A model generated the notes under the pieces. That model did no database searches. It had not been told where the DNA came from and was given only the letters and a program-made list of their open reading frames with translations. Below, one piece after another: positions 33,442 through 46,100 of a DNA stretch of 64,000 nt. How positions within the stretch are numbered: the first letter of the stretch is position 1; each line of letters begins with the position of its first letter. The DNA lies in assembly GCA_037954665.1 (NCBI GenBank), contig JBBMOL010000136.1, positions 868,001 to 932,000 of the forward strand. Reading direction: 5' to 3'. This DNA is from Laguncularia racemosa. Lineage: Eukaryota > Streptophyta > Magnoliopsida > Myrtales > Combretaceae. The translations under genes and the position numbers were made by a program.

Positions 33442-35650
33442 AAACATGCAAAAATATTCTACATAAAAGAAAAATAGAATAGTCTTATGAAGGTAGAGTT
33501 TCTTGAAGTGGAGTTATTGGTTAGACTTACAACTTTAACAAATAGGGGATGCTAGTATATGTATACGAAGAGTATACTATGAAAAACAACTAAGGTTAAT
33601 TGGGATTATCTTAATTGGATGAAAAATCCTTGAAAACCTAAAATAAAGGTCCTAAAATATAGAAAATAGGCAAGATTAGTAACTTTCTTAAGAGAGTTAG
33701 AAATCACTCAAACTTCTTGGAAGTTTTTTACTTTAGTGCATTAGGTGGTCCCAAAACCTTTATCGGTGTTGGAGTTGTAAGTGGGGCTAATTATGGGTGC
33801 AACTTTCTATCATTCTAGTATAATATTAGGTGTGTTTGGTGGAAATTTAGGTGAGGAAAAATTAGAGGAAAAAGGTCTCAAAGTGGTGTGAAAAGGAGTG
33901 GGGGTTTACTTAGGTAATTAAGTTGTTTTACTTACCCTTTTATAATAGTTTAACTTTGTTGGTTTGTCACTCATTAATGGTTTGTTTTTCCATGCCTAGG
34001 GGTATAATATTTAGTATGTTTTAGAGTTATTATTGGCCTAGGATATCATAGGATAAGTTAGGATAATTATAACTTAAGATAAGGTAAATGATGGCTTGTA
34101 AGATAAGATCACATGTTAGTTGTCCATGTTCAAGGGGAAGCTAAAACCGCTTGGAACTAAGCTATTTTAAAGTTATTTGCAGGTTATTTTCTTATCTTAA
34201 CCATGGTAATTTTTAGGTTAATTTAGAATAGATTAAGATTAGGTAAGATGAGGTAGAGTAAGGTAAGGTAACAATGTGTTTTGGGGATGAGATTTACATG
34301 GAATTATCTTCTTGCTTAACCGTCTTTGAGATTTCAATTTTTCCATGATACTTACAGGTCTTTACCATAGTTTAATCAAGTTAAGTTAGGGTAGTTTAGA
34401 TTAGATTAAGTTAAGATAAGATAAGGTAAATTAGATGAAGGCAGGGTAGGTGAAATTACAAAAGGGAAAGTCTACGTGAGAGAGGGAATTGCGACTAGTT
34501 TTGGTTTGTTCTTTTCCCAAATTTTTTCATGTCCTTTTCTTAGGTTAGAAAAGATAAAATTGGGTAGGATTGAGATAAGATCTGATGGAATTGATTAAAA
34601 TTTGATAAGATAAGATAAGGTTTGAAAAATCAAAGTTTTGAGTTGAAAATTTTACTTGAAGGTGATGCATGGTGTGAGCTACAACCGATTGGCTTCTTAG
34701 GTAATTTTTATGGTATTTTATGTGTTATTGGGTAATTAAAGATGTAATAACGAATTAAGAAAAGAAATAAGTTAAAACATATTAGGATTTGGAGGTGGTT
34801 TCAAGCTTAATTCACTCATGAGACTTTAGGTCAAAGTTTAAGAACTTCTGATTTCAAGTTTGTTTTGTAATTGGATTTGTTATTAATTTGTGTTTATTCT
34901 TACTAATCTAAGTTTGAGGATATTAATCATTATGATTAGGATAAGATTGAATGGATTTAAAAAGGATTTGATTCAAGTCAACACTTGTTTTCTTGAATTG
35001 TCTAATTATCCATCAAAGGTTGACTTTAGTTAAATTAAAGTGGACTTTAAGTAATCGTGTTTAAGTTTTAAATCCAATATTCCACAAATACTTGGGGTTG
35101 AGTACTGGTTTTATATATAAATTTTGATTAAATTCAAGTTTAGTTTACTAGACAAAATCTTAAGATAAAGATTGAATCCTTCAGTAAGCAGCTCAATGAT
35201 GATTAATGCAATTGATGGTTTCTAACTAAAATTTTCATTAAGTCAAATCCATCAATTCCATAGGAAAAGGGCGTTATATAAATCTACAATGTCTTATCTT
35301 CCAAATTTATCCTAAGTTATATCAGGTCTTTGCTCTAATAATTTAAGTCTAATCAAGTCTGTCCACAGGTATTGAATGGAAGACTTAAGTTAGTAAGTTG
35401 GGTAGAGTCAGTTGACTTTAATCGACTTTTACTCTAACTAAGTTTACTTAGGTCAACTTATGGTATATTGAATATCTCTAATTCCTAAACTAATTTCAAG
35501 TTCATTTGGAACTATATCTTAAGCGTATCTCCATATTCAAAGCCTATTCGATAAAATTTTGTTGATTGAAATTTTAGGGAGTTACACATAGGTAGTGTGA
35601 GACTTGCTTAGTACACATGTGATTGTTGCCACCAAATCCTCTCCACTACA
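33442..35650 (+). repeat. Tat/Ogre-like 5' LTR, copy C, right part
   Basis: Continues the LTR cut by the copia. Collinear (reversed) with copy A 45900-43890 and copy B 58200-56560. Ends CCACTACA, directly before a tRNA-Arg-like primer site. It contains many GATAAG motifs (34030-34620) and TTGAC-containing palindromes (34975-35465). No open frames of note. Confidence 0.75.
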
Positions 35651-35653
35651 TTT

Positions 35654-35670
35654 TGGTAACTCCACTAGGG
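35654..35670 (+). other. primer-binding site, tRNA-Arg-like (Tat/Ogre)
   Basis: TGGTAACTCCACTAGGG closely resembles the TGGCGACTCC...GGGG primer site used by Ogre/Tat elements. It sits 3 bases after the LTR end and 25 bases before a gag ATG, which fixes the orientation of the whole long-LTR family. Confidence 0.7.
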
Positions 35671-35694
35671 TTAGTGGAAATCAACAACCTAACA

Positions 35695-37250
35695 ATGGCA
35701 CCTACTAAAAAGAGGACAACCAACTTTGCTAACTACACTATCTGAGGTTAAGAAGTGCATCATGAACCGAATCATGAAGATAATAAGCAAACCTTTCTAC
35801 CATCTAAAGAGGTAGATTAGGGTAGCACTACATAAGAAGTTGTAGTGACTCTTACACAAAGGATGCACACATTTTGAGAAACCAATAACAAGTTAGATCA
35901 ACTCATGGCAGTGTTCGCCTAATTCATACTTAGCATGATTGCCATCGCTGTTATGTAGTAGGGCACAACTTTCTTGATTCCTACTATAGCTACACAACAA
36001 TACGCTACTCAAGTAGTGAAACCTCCCTATCCTTCCACTTTTAATGAGGACGTCACTAATGGTAGTGATGAGCAAGTTCCTATATAAAACCCTACACTTG
36101 TGAAGCACTTGACTCTTGAAGTAGGAGTCGGAGGAGTTCACCTTAGAGGTTCTTCAACCTTATATGTCATTCCATATGTTATGCTTGGTGAATTCACAAG
36201 CCACCCTAATCCTAATGTTGTCACATTAGTGGAAGTTGTTATATTTGCCCAAGTGGTTCATTTTTCACTAAGGAAGACTTGGATTTATACTTAAGAGAGA
36301 TAGAAAAAGGTCTACTATGGGAGTGTTAGATCTCAAAGTCCCATATAGTCAGCATAGTGCTGCCAAAGCCAACCTTAAGGACTATGTAAGTCTTAAGTTG
36401 TTTAATTCTGAGAAAGGAAGTGCAAAAGAACATTTGATGAAATTCATTAAGATGTTGATCATCTATAAGTTAGACGATGACTTAAAATTGAAAGACTTTT
36501 CACAGTCCCTTATAGAGAAAGCATACACATGGTATGTTAACCTCTCCTTTAGATTGGTAAACTCATGGGGAGCATGTGTAAGATGTTCCTAGAGAAATTT
36601 TTCTCAACATAAGAAAGGGTCACCTTAATCAACATGGGGTAGATTTAATAAAATCCTACATAAGAATTGGTGGAGTATATCAAGTGCTTTAGAGAGTGCT
36701 CCTTAAGTTGAAAATTTGCACTTAAGGTATCTTCTCCGAGTACGCAAGTATACTTAGAGAGTCTTTTCCTTTATTCTTTCACTACCCTCGTAGAGAATGC
36801 ATAAAGAACCAACAACTTCTTGGTTAAGCAATAATGAAAAGGTGATAAATACGACGAATTGATAGTACCCATTTCCTCAACTAGAGTAAATACCCTAAAA
36901 GTGATAAAAATTCTAAGAATGACACAAAGATTAGTTCAATTAGAGTTCCTCCATTTCGATGCCCAATGAGCAAGGTACATGTTGTTCTCGATCATTAGCT
37001 ACAAGATGAGGACATTAAGTTGCCAAAAGTTGAATGTTAGCCTACAATGAATGAAAGGAGAGACACTAAGTATTGTCAATATCACGAAATGATGGACCAC
37101 CCTACTGAGGATTGTTAGAGTTTAAAATGAATATATAATAAGGATTCAAAATAAAGAGCTCATCATTGAAGATAATAATGTCTATAGCAATTCACACCTA
37201 ACCCAAGGCGCCTAAATGTTAGCACATCAATCTTCTAATAGTGATTAATA
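35695..37250 (+). pseudogene. Tat/Ogre-like gag relic
   Basis: ATG 35695 (MAPTKKRTTN) followed by several stops. Best-preserved parts are 36100-36294 and 36317-36592, the latter with the gag capsid core (NSEKGSAKEHLMKFIKML, KDFSQSLIEKAYTWYVN). A degraded knuckle (YCQYHEMMDHPTEDC, about 37076-37120) matches the Tat-group pattern. All of pol is absent downstream; sequence passes straight to the 3' tandem-repeat region. Confidence 0.75.
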
Positions 37251-37371
37251 ATTAATTGGATATTGAAGGTGGGGATAGCCCCTACCATTTCTTTTGTAAA
37301 TGAAAGTGAATTTTGCCATTTAGTAATAAAATCTTAATTTTCCGTTATCATTCTTTATGCTTATTTCCTTC

Positions 37372-37600
37372 AAGCCTAGATAATACCCTAATATCTTAGC
37401 TTTTGTGCTTTAAGTTAAAGCACTGCCTTTATATCTTAGCTTTCATGCTTTAAGCCTAAATATTGCCTTGGCATAAAATACTTTTTGCCTTAAGTCCATA
37501 TATAGCCCTAGCATCTTAGCTTTTTATGCTTTAAGCTTAGGTAATGCGTTGGCATCATAGCCTTTGTGCTTTTGTCCCAAGTGATACCTTAGTAAATCAT
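37372..37600 (+). repeat. 40-bp minisatellite, cluster 1
   Basis: Five units of 40-41 bp start at 37372, 37412, 37452, 37492 and 37533, with a decayed sixth at 37574. Each carries AAG, then a TGCC/CCCT block, then CTTAGCTTT..TGCTTT. Confidence 0.85.
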
Positions 37601-37829
37601 TTTAAATAGTTAAGAAGTGGGGAATACCCCCTTGAACAATAAAAAAGAAGTTTTAGCTTAAGATAGCAAATACCATTGTTACTGCTTAAGCACAATCAAG
37701 TACCTTCACAAAAGGGACCACCTAGACATCATGACTAATAAATTAGAACCATGATCCAAGAGGCTCCTTAGATTGCAAGAGTCTTAGTGGCCTCACAACC
37801 ATAAGTACTTTATGAGAGGCTTCCTAGAC

Positions 37830-38010
37830 CATGAATCTTCGCATTTATGCCTTAAGCTTAAGTAATGCCTTAACAGTTTGGCTTTCATGCCATAAGCTCA
37901 ATTAATGTCCTAAAATCTCAGCTTTCATGCCTTAAGTCTAGGTAATGCCTTAACATCTTGGAATCTATGTCTTAAGCCTAAGATCCTGCCTTTTTTGCCT
38001 TAAGTCTAGT
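37830..38010 (+). repeat. 40-bp minisatellite, cluster 2
   Basis: The same unit as cluster 1, starting at 37854, 37894, 37934 and 37974 (last one shortened to 28 bp), separated from cluster 1 by about 230 bp. Position downstream of a Tat gag fits the repeat-rich 3' untranslated region of Ogre/Tat elements. Confidence 0.8.
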
Positions 38011-38999
38011 CAACACCCTACAATAGTTAACATATTACATCAGAGTTAAGGTAGTAAGCTCCTTTAAAGCACTAACACTTCCTTAAAGGCAAGAAGGCTT
38101 TAAGTGGATTAGATAACAAGACTACCTCCCCCAACATTTTTACCATTGCATTAGCTAGATAGGTATTTTAAAATGGGAGCTCAATCGAACATCTCCCTCT
38201 ATGTTAAAGAGACATTTAAAGTAGCACCACTAGATGACATACCATAAAAAATTTGTAGAAGTCATCTCCTTTAAGGTAGCTATAGCATTTGGAGTTACTC
38301 CCCTTTCATTAACAACTAGGTTGAGGTAAGGTAGGGGATGGATATGTATGCATTACACCATACTTAGGAAGACTTCATGCCATAGTCAAAGTATGTAAAG
38401 TTCTCGATTCTTTGCTTCTCGCCAAAAAATATGTTTAGTAATGGTCACATCTAACCACATATAACTGTAGAGGTCACTTTAACATCTACTAATTCAAATA
38501 CACCATTAGGTCTTGCTTAATGGCAATAGCATCATAAAACCACCCACTTCTCAAAAGAATTATATATATATATATATATATAAATTATGATCATGAAGGA
38601 AAGGATAACTAGGTACATTGAGAGCAAGAGTGATTGTTGGTAGTAAGATTCCATGATTGATTATAAGGGAATTTTGGAATTACTACATGCTCATGTGTTT
38701 TGCTAATGTGCAAATGTGTATATAGATCTAATTATAACACTACACCAAAAGGGAATCTTTACATGAGTCACCATGTTGTTCCTTGTAAAAAAAAAAGTCC
38801 TTAAAAGACAATCTCTCTTTATTGATAAGCCTTAAGCACCATAACTAAGAAGATTCGATTGATTTGCCAAAACCTATTAGACTTTTGGATTGATAAGAAT
38901 CAGATAGAACACAAATTGCCACATGTTAACAAGTGAGAGGAGATGTGTTCTACTACTAGAATTTCACTCAAAAATGAATCTCCCACTCACTCTTGGGGT
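38011..38999. other. unassigned; contains (TA)n
   Basis: Probably the remaining 3' region of the Tat-like element and the inner end of the G3 LTR. A (TA)n run lies at 38563-38584. No gene seen. Confidence 0.4.
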
Positions 39000-39768
39000 A
39001 AAATTCAATAGAAATTATGTTTGCACACTTAAAATCATGAAGTGCTTGTATACTTAAAATCATGCATTAATTGTTAAAATATGAGTTCTCTAGTTATTTA
39101 TACTTAGATCTCTATTTACAATGGACATGACACTTTAATTCACAAATCCTTGACAATGCTTTATGTTGGTGACTCTAGGATACATGCAAAATACAAAGAA
39201 ATGGTCTTTGATTGTAGTAGACATTGAAATAAATGACAAAAGATGAAAGAATGCAATGCTACAGACCAATATAGCCTAATATATGCCTATGTATTAGGAC
39301 TTGTATATCTTTGTTCTCGCTATAATCATTGAATTAGGGAGCATAGTTAGGTACACAATCATGTAGTCGATCATGTATCTCTTGACTCCCACTGATCATT
39401 AAAGCTCCTTCAACACGTTTAGAACACAACCATGTTATTAGGCTGTGTAACTCTTTGATACCCCTTTCTCTTCAATCACTCAAGCGTAAGGAAGAACATA
39501 GCTAGGTATGCAGTTGTGTATCTTCTTATGTAACTCTCAACAAACTTCACTTCCTCCTTACTCTTCAAACTTCTCACTTCCTACCTTCAACACTTGGTTC
39601 CCAACTCACTTTAACACATTTTCTTGATAACTTCTAAGCAATAACACTCTACTAATTATTCCACTGCACCCTACACTCAACCAATCTTTCTCATCCACTC
39701 CATGAACATTCAATACTTCCTTCAAAGTCTTGGATCGTGTCCTAGTAGCTACCCCCTAATGCACATCA
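39000..39768 (-). repeat. 3' LTR of gypsy element G3 (lower boundary open)
   Basis: On the minus strand a polypurine tract AAATGGGGGGAT (plus 39769-39780) precedes TGATGTGC, the LTR start at 39768. It contains a TATAAATAA box (plus 39094-39102) and a polyprotein-tail motif (TRTRSKTL, near 39730) like the one in the G1 LTR. I could not place its inner end. Confidence 0.55.
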
Positions 39769-39769
39769 A

Positions 39770-40145
39770 TCCCCCCATTTCTTTTGGATTGGCTCCTAAA
39801 TCCAAAGGGCCATCCTCTTCATCTTCATAGTAAGGGGATAGGTCTTGCACATTGAATATGGTTAGAGCATTGTACTCTCCTCTCAAATCTAACTTATAGG
39901 TATTGTCATTAATTCACTCAACAACTCAAAATGGTCCTTCTACCTACGACATCAACTTAGACTTCCTCTTTTCTAGAAAGCATTCCTTCTTCAAATGTAC
40001 CTACACTAAATCTCTCCGATTGAATAGTCTTTTCTTCTCTTCCTACCTCTATTTGCTTGCTTCTCATAAGATGTACTTCTCTCTAATGACTTCTTCACAT
40101 GTTCATGTAACTTCTTATCAAGCTTAAATTTTAGTCTTCCTTTTC
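39770..40145 (-). pseudogene. gypsy integrase C-terminal part (G3, piece 3)
   Basis: Minus-strand fragment with VHLKKECFLEKRKSKLM, INDNTYKLDLRGEYNAL and FNVQDLSPYYEDEEDG, the C-terminal domain of a gypsy integrase, followed directly by polypurine tract and LTR. It has several stops and frame changes. Together with 42933-43170 and 48039-48660 it forms one gene cut by two insertions. Confidence 0.75.
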
Positions 40146-41666
40146 ATTAATTAGGCTTACATTAAGCCTAGCTCACTCAATATAAGCCTCTCAACCAAAT
40201 TAAGGAAAAGTTTTGTTGTTAAAAAAAAAAAATTAAAATGGAGTCACCACCTAACTTATGTTGGGAAAAAGTGTAAAATAAGGTTTATGGGTGGATAAGC
40301 CTTAATTTTAGTCACTAGTCTACATTTTTTTTTCAAAAATAATTTTCAAAAAAAAAAATGGAAATCAAAGATTATGAACTTAAAGGCTATTTTATTAAAA
40401 CCTTTAAGGTTTCCATAAGAGAATCTCTAAAAATAATTAAAAGGTCTTTAAGGTTTCTTTCTAAATTTTTTTCATAAAAGAGTTTCTTTTAAAGAAAATA
40501 TATAATAAAAAAAGCTTTCAATTTTTAAGGCCACCTAAAGTGCTTACATACCAGTTAGCTGAGATCAAGCCCATGTAGTTCTTTTTTATTTATTTGTAAA
40601 AAATTTAGTTTTTTAGTTTTTTTTTTTTTAAATGTTGACTTTACATTTTTAGCTATTTACTTTTTTCTTTTATAAAATTTTTCTAAAACCTTAAGTTTTT
40701 TTTTCTTTTTGTGTCTTATAAAAAAAAACCCAAAAGTTCTAATTTTTTGGAGAAAGGCTAATTAAAAGTTTTTTTTTTATTTAAACAAATACAACTTTTC
40801 TAAGTGAGAGAAAAAAAATTTAAGAGAAAGATTTACATGAAACTCTTTTATTGAAAATTTCCTTTAAAAAAAAAGAAAGAACCATTATTGATGAACTAGT
40901 AAAAGCATACCTCATGGGACACAATTATACTAGTAACACAAATAAAAGCAATAAATATCTTATCAAATTCGGATTTTTATTTTTATATATTTTTTCATAT
41001 TGTAAAGATTATGAAAAATTCATTATTCACATTTAAAAATTACCTAAAGACTAATATTATGCTAAAACACATCAAACAAACATAAAACTAGTGAAAAGAG
41101 TAATAAAAAACACAATTTTTATTTTTCTTTTTTTTTTAAAATTATTATAAGACATTATTCATATCTAAAGGTGAATATTATGCTAACACACCACATTCCA
41201 CATAAGATAAGCCAATAATCATCAAAACTTATTTTTATTTTTTTTCTTTTTGAAATCCTTTTTTTTTTTAAATTTTCTATTATAAATTTTGAGAAAGAAG
41301 AAAAAAAGAGAAAAAAAAGGAAAACAGAAATAAAAATAAAACATAAAACTTACCTTGGTACAGGTGGTTCAAGCTAGCTCAAGGACTTTCGGTTGTCAGT
41401 AGCAGTGGTTCAAGGGTCAAACGGATTCCCACTATTATGGGAAAGCAAACCACTCAATCAATTTTAGGATCAGAAGCTTGTATCTTGGTCAATTTCACTT
41501 AAACCCATTCTTTAAGCTTGTAAACCTAAAATTCAATTCTTGATTAAATTAGAGCAATTCCCAAGTTATTGAAGGTAATTGAAGGTTGGGCTTTACTCTA
41601 GTAATGAAAGGGAATAATTCTATGGCTTTGGTTCACTTCAATTTGCTCTCGAATGAGAGAAATTGA

Positions 41667-41688
41667 AGAGAGAGAGAGAGAGAGAGAG
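41667..41688. repeat. (AG)n microsatellite
   Basis: 11 AG units inside E2. Confidence 0.95.
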
Positions 41689-42308
41689 GGTAGACATAGG
41701 TACTATTCCTAGAGTGAGAAAGTGAGTGATACGAGCTTGTTAATTTTTTTCTTCCTTTGGAATGAGTTCTAGGGACTCTTATTTATATCAACAAGTGATG
41801 AGTAGTTTTCAAGAAATCTTAGATACAAAGAAAAATTGAACCTTTGCAAGAATAAGTATTTTCGATTCTGGAATATTTTTTGCTTGAATTTATCAAGATT
41901 TTTGTGGAAATATTTCAAATTGAAGATATAAATATGTTCTATAGGCTTTACTTAACTAATCTATGTGTTTGATTTGTGATTTATAAGTCAATTTAGCCTA
42001 TAATTTCACTTAAAAATTGAATGTAATGTGTATATTTCATTTTTTCCAATTTTCATGTTTATTTTTAAGGCACTTTCCTTTATCATAAAATTCAAATTTG
42101 GAGTGCAATGGATAGCACTTTAAGTTTATATTTAATTTCCACTTTTTTATTTAATTTAGCTAAAAAATGAGAGAAATCAGGTCAAAAGTATGAGGAATTA
42201 GGCTATTTTTTCTTTGCCTTTCTGTTTTGTTGAATGTTGTTAGAGGAAGAAGAATATATAGTGCATCTTGTTAGCCAATGAGAGGCTGACATGTGTCCTT
42301 GACTTCAG

Positions 42309-42416
42309 AAAAAAAAAAAAAAAAAAAAAAACAAGGTAGTTCTACACCTAGTTAGGGTTGAACTAAAGATCTATAACTCTCCATGGTGAAACTTACCAAC
42401 TAAGCTAAACTTATCT
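42309..42416 (-). ncRNA. tRNA-like relic with poly(T) tail
   Basis: On the minus strand GTTTAGCTTAGTTGGTAAG (plus 42392-42410) matches a Pol III A box, and AGTTCAACCC (plus 42355-42364) resembles a B box at the normal distance. A run of 23 T (plus 42309-42331) follows. This could be a tRNA pseudogene or a truncated SINE; I cannot assign an anticodon. Confidence 0.35.
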
Positions 42417-42932
42417 TCTATTTAATGCTGCACAAAATTATATTTAATCACTTCTGAATTGATTTTAATTAAACGACCCAATTAACTTCGGATCTTAAAA
42501 ATAGGTATAAGCCCCATGGACTCTTTTCTCACATATAGTCTAGTATGCATATGTATAATTATTTTTTTTCCGTAAATGGCTTAATTTAATAAAATTACGT
42601 GTCTGATTTCGTTTAGTGTTCAATTTAACTCAAAACTTCAATTGCTCATAAAATTACCAATTTAAGTTTGTTTGATGCACTATTTGAACCCACAATCAAC
42701 TTAAATTTTGTATTTTATTATGTGTAAACTGAACCTAGGCCAAAGAAAAAAAAAATCTTTAATAGGTTTTAAAGACTTATATTATATCAAATCACATACG
42801 CACATTTTGACTCAATGTTTTTTTTTTATTTCTAAAAATTATTCCTACCCTAAAATGAACCAAATGGGGACATTTCCCTAAAGGACACAAAAGATTCTTG
42901 GGTAGGGGGTGCCTAGAAATGGGATGTTTACA

Positions 42933-43170
42933 CTTCTACACAAACTCTGGCTTAAACTCTCCATTAGAGTTGACTTGCTCATCAAAAGGCACAAGTGCCA
43001 GATCAATAATAAAGGGATTAAACCCACACACCACTTTAAATGGCATTTTCTTAGTAGCATTATGAACACATTCACTATAAGAAAATTCAATGTGTGGCAA
43101 ATAAGTGTCTCAATCCTTAAGATTCTTATCGACCATAACTTTAAGCAATGTGCCAAGAGTGCAATTCTCT
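42933..43170 (-). pseudogene. gypsy integrase middle part (G3, piece 2)
   Basis: Reads on the minus strand as the segment after the catalytic core (TLGTLLKVMVDKNLKD, then TYLPHIEF, VCGFNPFI), with TGA in place of a Trp codon. It ends at E2 on one side and copy A on the other. Confidence 0.75.
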
Positions 43171-46100
43171 TGAGAAACCCTAGAAAAGTAGGCCATTTCT
43201 AATGATAAATTAATTAGGATAATTATTTTAGATTTCAGTAAAAGTAGAAAATAGTACCCCGGTTTTTTTTTTCAGACTTTCAAATAGTTATGATTCCTAT
43301 CTATATTTTACAAGTAAGCCTCAAATATTATTAGCGACATAAAGTTAGTATTCAAACTTTATGTAACAAGAATTTCTTTTAATCAATTTAAGATTCCTTT
43401 AAAAATCTGTATACAATTTGTCTATTTTTAGACATGTAAACAATTAGTTTCTCTAAGGAACTTTCCTAACCAACTTCCTAAGAAAGTCACCTTAAAGTTA
43501 ACTTCTTAAAGAAGGATATTTCACTAACTTCTTAAGGAAACTTACTTAATCAACTTCTCAAGTAAGGGATCAAAAGAAACTCAGCTAAGAAGTATCGCTT
43601 CTCATGGAAGTCATCTTGATAAACTTGATAATAAAGTTTGTCAAAGAAAACCAAAATTTCTACTAGTTAGTACCAACTCCTTATACTTCCATTCAATCCT
43701 AAACCGAGCTATTAGATGATAGCAAGATCCTTATCCGAACTAAAGTATCTTATGGGGAAAAAAAAGTATGAATACCCGATAGATTTAGCCTAGAAATCAA
43801 AATCAAAGATCAAATATTCTAACCCAAATGTCATCTATAATTCAAAATGATTTTCATGGGTAGCATGTTTAGAAATCCTATTAGATAAGTAACTATACCT
43901 GGAATTTAGCTCCAAATGAACCCGAGTAAGGTCCAGGAGCTAGAGAAGACTCGATATTATATAAGTTAACCAAAGTCAACTTGGTCAAATTAAAAGTCGA
44001 CTTGAGTCAACTGATTCTATTCGACTCACTTACTTAAGTCTTCCATTTGACACTTCAAGAAGACTTGAGTAGACTTAAAGCCTTAGAGCTAAGACCCAGA
44101 TTGACTTAGAAAAGACTTGATAAATAAAATACCAAGTATTCACATGATGTCCCTTTCCAATAGAATCGATGGATTTGATTTAATAAAAGTTTAGTTGAAA
44201 ACCATCAATTGTGCCAATTTCCACTAAACTCACCATTTGAGAGTTTAATCGTATTCTCGATATTTCACCTAGTAGACTAAACTCGAATTTTGTCAAATTT
44301 CATATGTAGAATTAGTACTTAGCCCAAAAAATTCCTTGAGTATTAGACCAAAAAAACCGAACTCAATTGACTAAAGTCTACTCCCATTTGACTTAAGTCA
44401 ACAGTCGATAAACAATTAGACAACTCATTAAGACTTACATTGACTTAAGTCTAATCTTTTCCCAAATCAATCATGTCTAATTCTAATCATGAGGATTAAT
44501 ACCCTAAAACATATATCAGAAAAAATAAACACAAATTAATAACAAACCCAATTGAAAAACCAAATCGAAATTGGAAGTACCTTAAACCTTATCTTAAAGC
44601 TTTCTAAGCGGTTAAGCTTGAAACCACCCCCAAATCTTAATTCATTTGAACTGATTTTTTCCTAATTCGATATTACATCTTTAATTACCCAATAACACAC
44701 AAGATATTAGAAATTTTAAGCAAAACTCCACTAGCTAGGATCCTTCTCCAAGACGCCACCAAAGAGAAGTCAAACTTCTCCTCTTACCTTATCTTATCTT
44801 ATCAAGATCACCATTTATTACACCTGATCTTATCTCAATCATACCCTATCTTATCTTGTCTAACCTAAAAAAAGGATATGAAATAATTTAAAAATATGCA
44901 TATGAAAATTGGATCTAAATAAAATGCACTAAACATGTGATTTTTCCAGTTTTTATCAAGGTTTACTTACCTTAATCCATATTATCCTATACTCTTTAAA
45001 TCTTACCCAAAATTTACCCTATTGTACCTTAAATATACCTTAAGTACTCAAAAAAAATATCATAAAAAAATTCGAAGAGATGTGCCCCCAAAAATAGATT
45101 AGAAATCCCTTCTTCAAGTGAAACACCACCATATAAACCCATCTAACTTGTCACCATTCAATTCACCCCTTCCTATCTTAATTTAATTTAATATAAAATA
45201 ACCTAAATTACCATGATTAAATTAGGTTGAGGATCTAGAAATATCATGGAAAATTATAATTTTAGGTTCTTATAAGAAAAAGGAAAATTGCATCTAAATC
45301 TCATCTCTAAAAACACCTTATTGCTTAACCTTGTTTCACCCCATGTTTGAAGCCATCTTACTTAATCTTAACCTAATCAAAATTAGCCCAAAATTTGTCA
45401 TAAATAAGCTAAGGAGAATAGCAGAAAATACTAAAAAATTAGCCCAATAAACTACCTAGAAGCTACCAAAGGCTGCCTTCCTCTTTTGACCATGTGATCT
45501 TATCCATATGACATCATCTACCTTATCTTATCCTATATCATTAATACCTTAACTTATCCTATAAGCTAATAGAAAAATTATAACCCTAAAACCTTCCCAA
45601 TCTTTTTCCCTTAGGGGTGGTGGTTCAACACAAAAAAGTAATTACAAAGCAACAAAAATTAACTACTATAAAAGGGGATGTATGGAGGCTAACCTACTTA
45701 AGTATAGCCCTCCATTTCTCATGCCACTTTAAGCCCCCTATTCTCTTATTTTCCCTCATCCAACTCTCCACCAAACACACCTAATATCCCTTCGAGAAGT
45801 TAGAAATTTTCATCCATAATTAGTTCCATTTACAACTCCAAAACAGACAAGAGTTTCGAAACCACCAACGCCATGGATTAAGGTAAGAAAAGATTAAGTT
45901 ATCTTTAACTCTCTTAAGGAAGCTACTAATCTTAACTATTTTCTATATTATAGGACCTTTAATTTAGGTATTCAAGGGGCATTCATCAGATTAAGGTAAT
46001 CCTCAATTAACCCAAGTTGCTTTCATAGCATAGTCTTGATCTACATGCATTAATATCACCTATTTATGGAAGTTGTAGGTTCCAATTGTAATTCCACTTC

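Larger units (their letters stand above)
40146..42932 (-). repeat. LTR-like insertion E2 (probably solo)
   Basis: 2.8 kb of A/T-run-rich non-coding DNA lying between two integrase pieces of G3. On the minus strand it starts TGTAAACATCCC (42932). It has TATAAATAA (plus 41779-41787) with a (CT)n tract 90 bp downstream (plus 41667-41688), the same promoter layout as E1, and shares a GGGACATTTC block (42868) with the E1 end (21410). The far border near 40146 is set by where the integrase frame resumes. Confidence 0.5.

Noticed and set aside
38563..38584. (TA)n as a possible MITE end
   Set aside because: Simple repeat with no inverted ends or target duplication.
40201..42890. Many A and T homopolymers suggesting an assembly gap or plastid insert
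   Set aside because: Runs are short and varied and lie within an insertion bounded by integrase sequence; no plastid gene is present.
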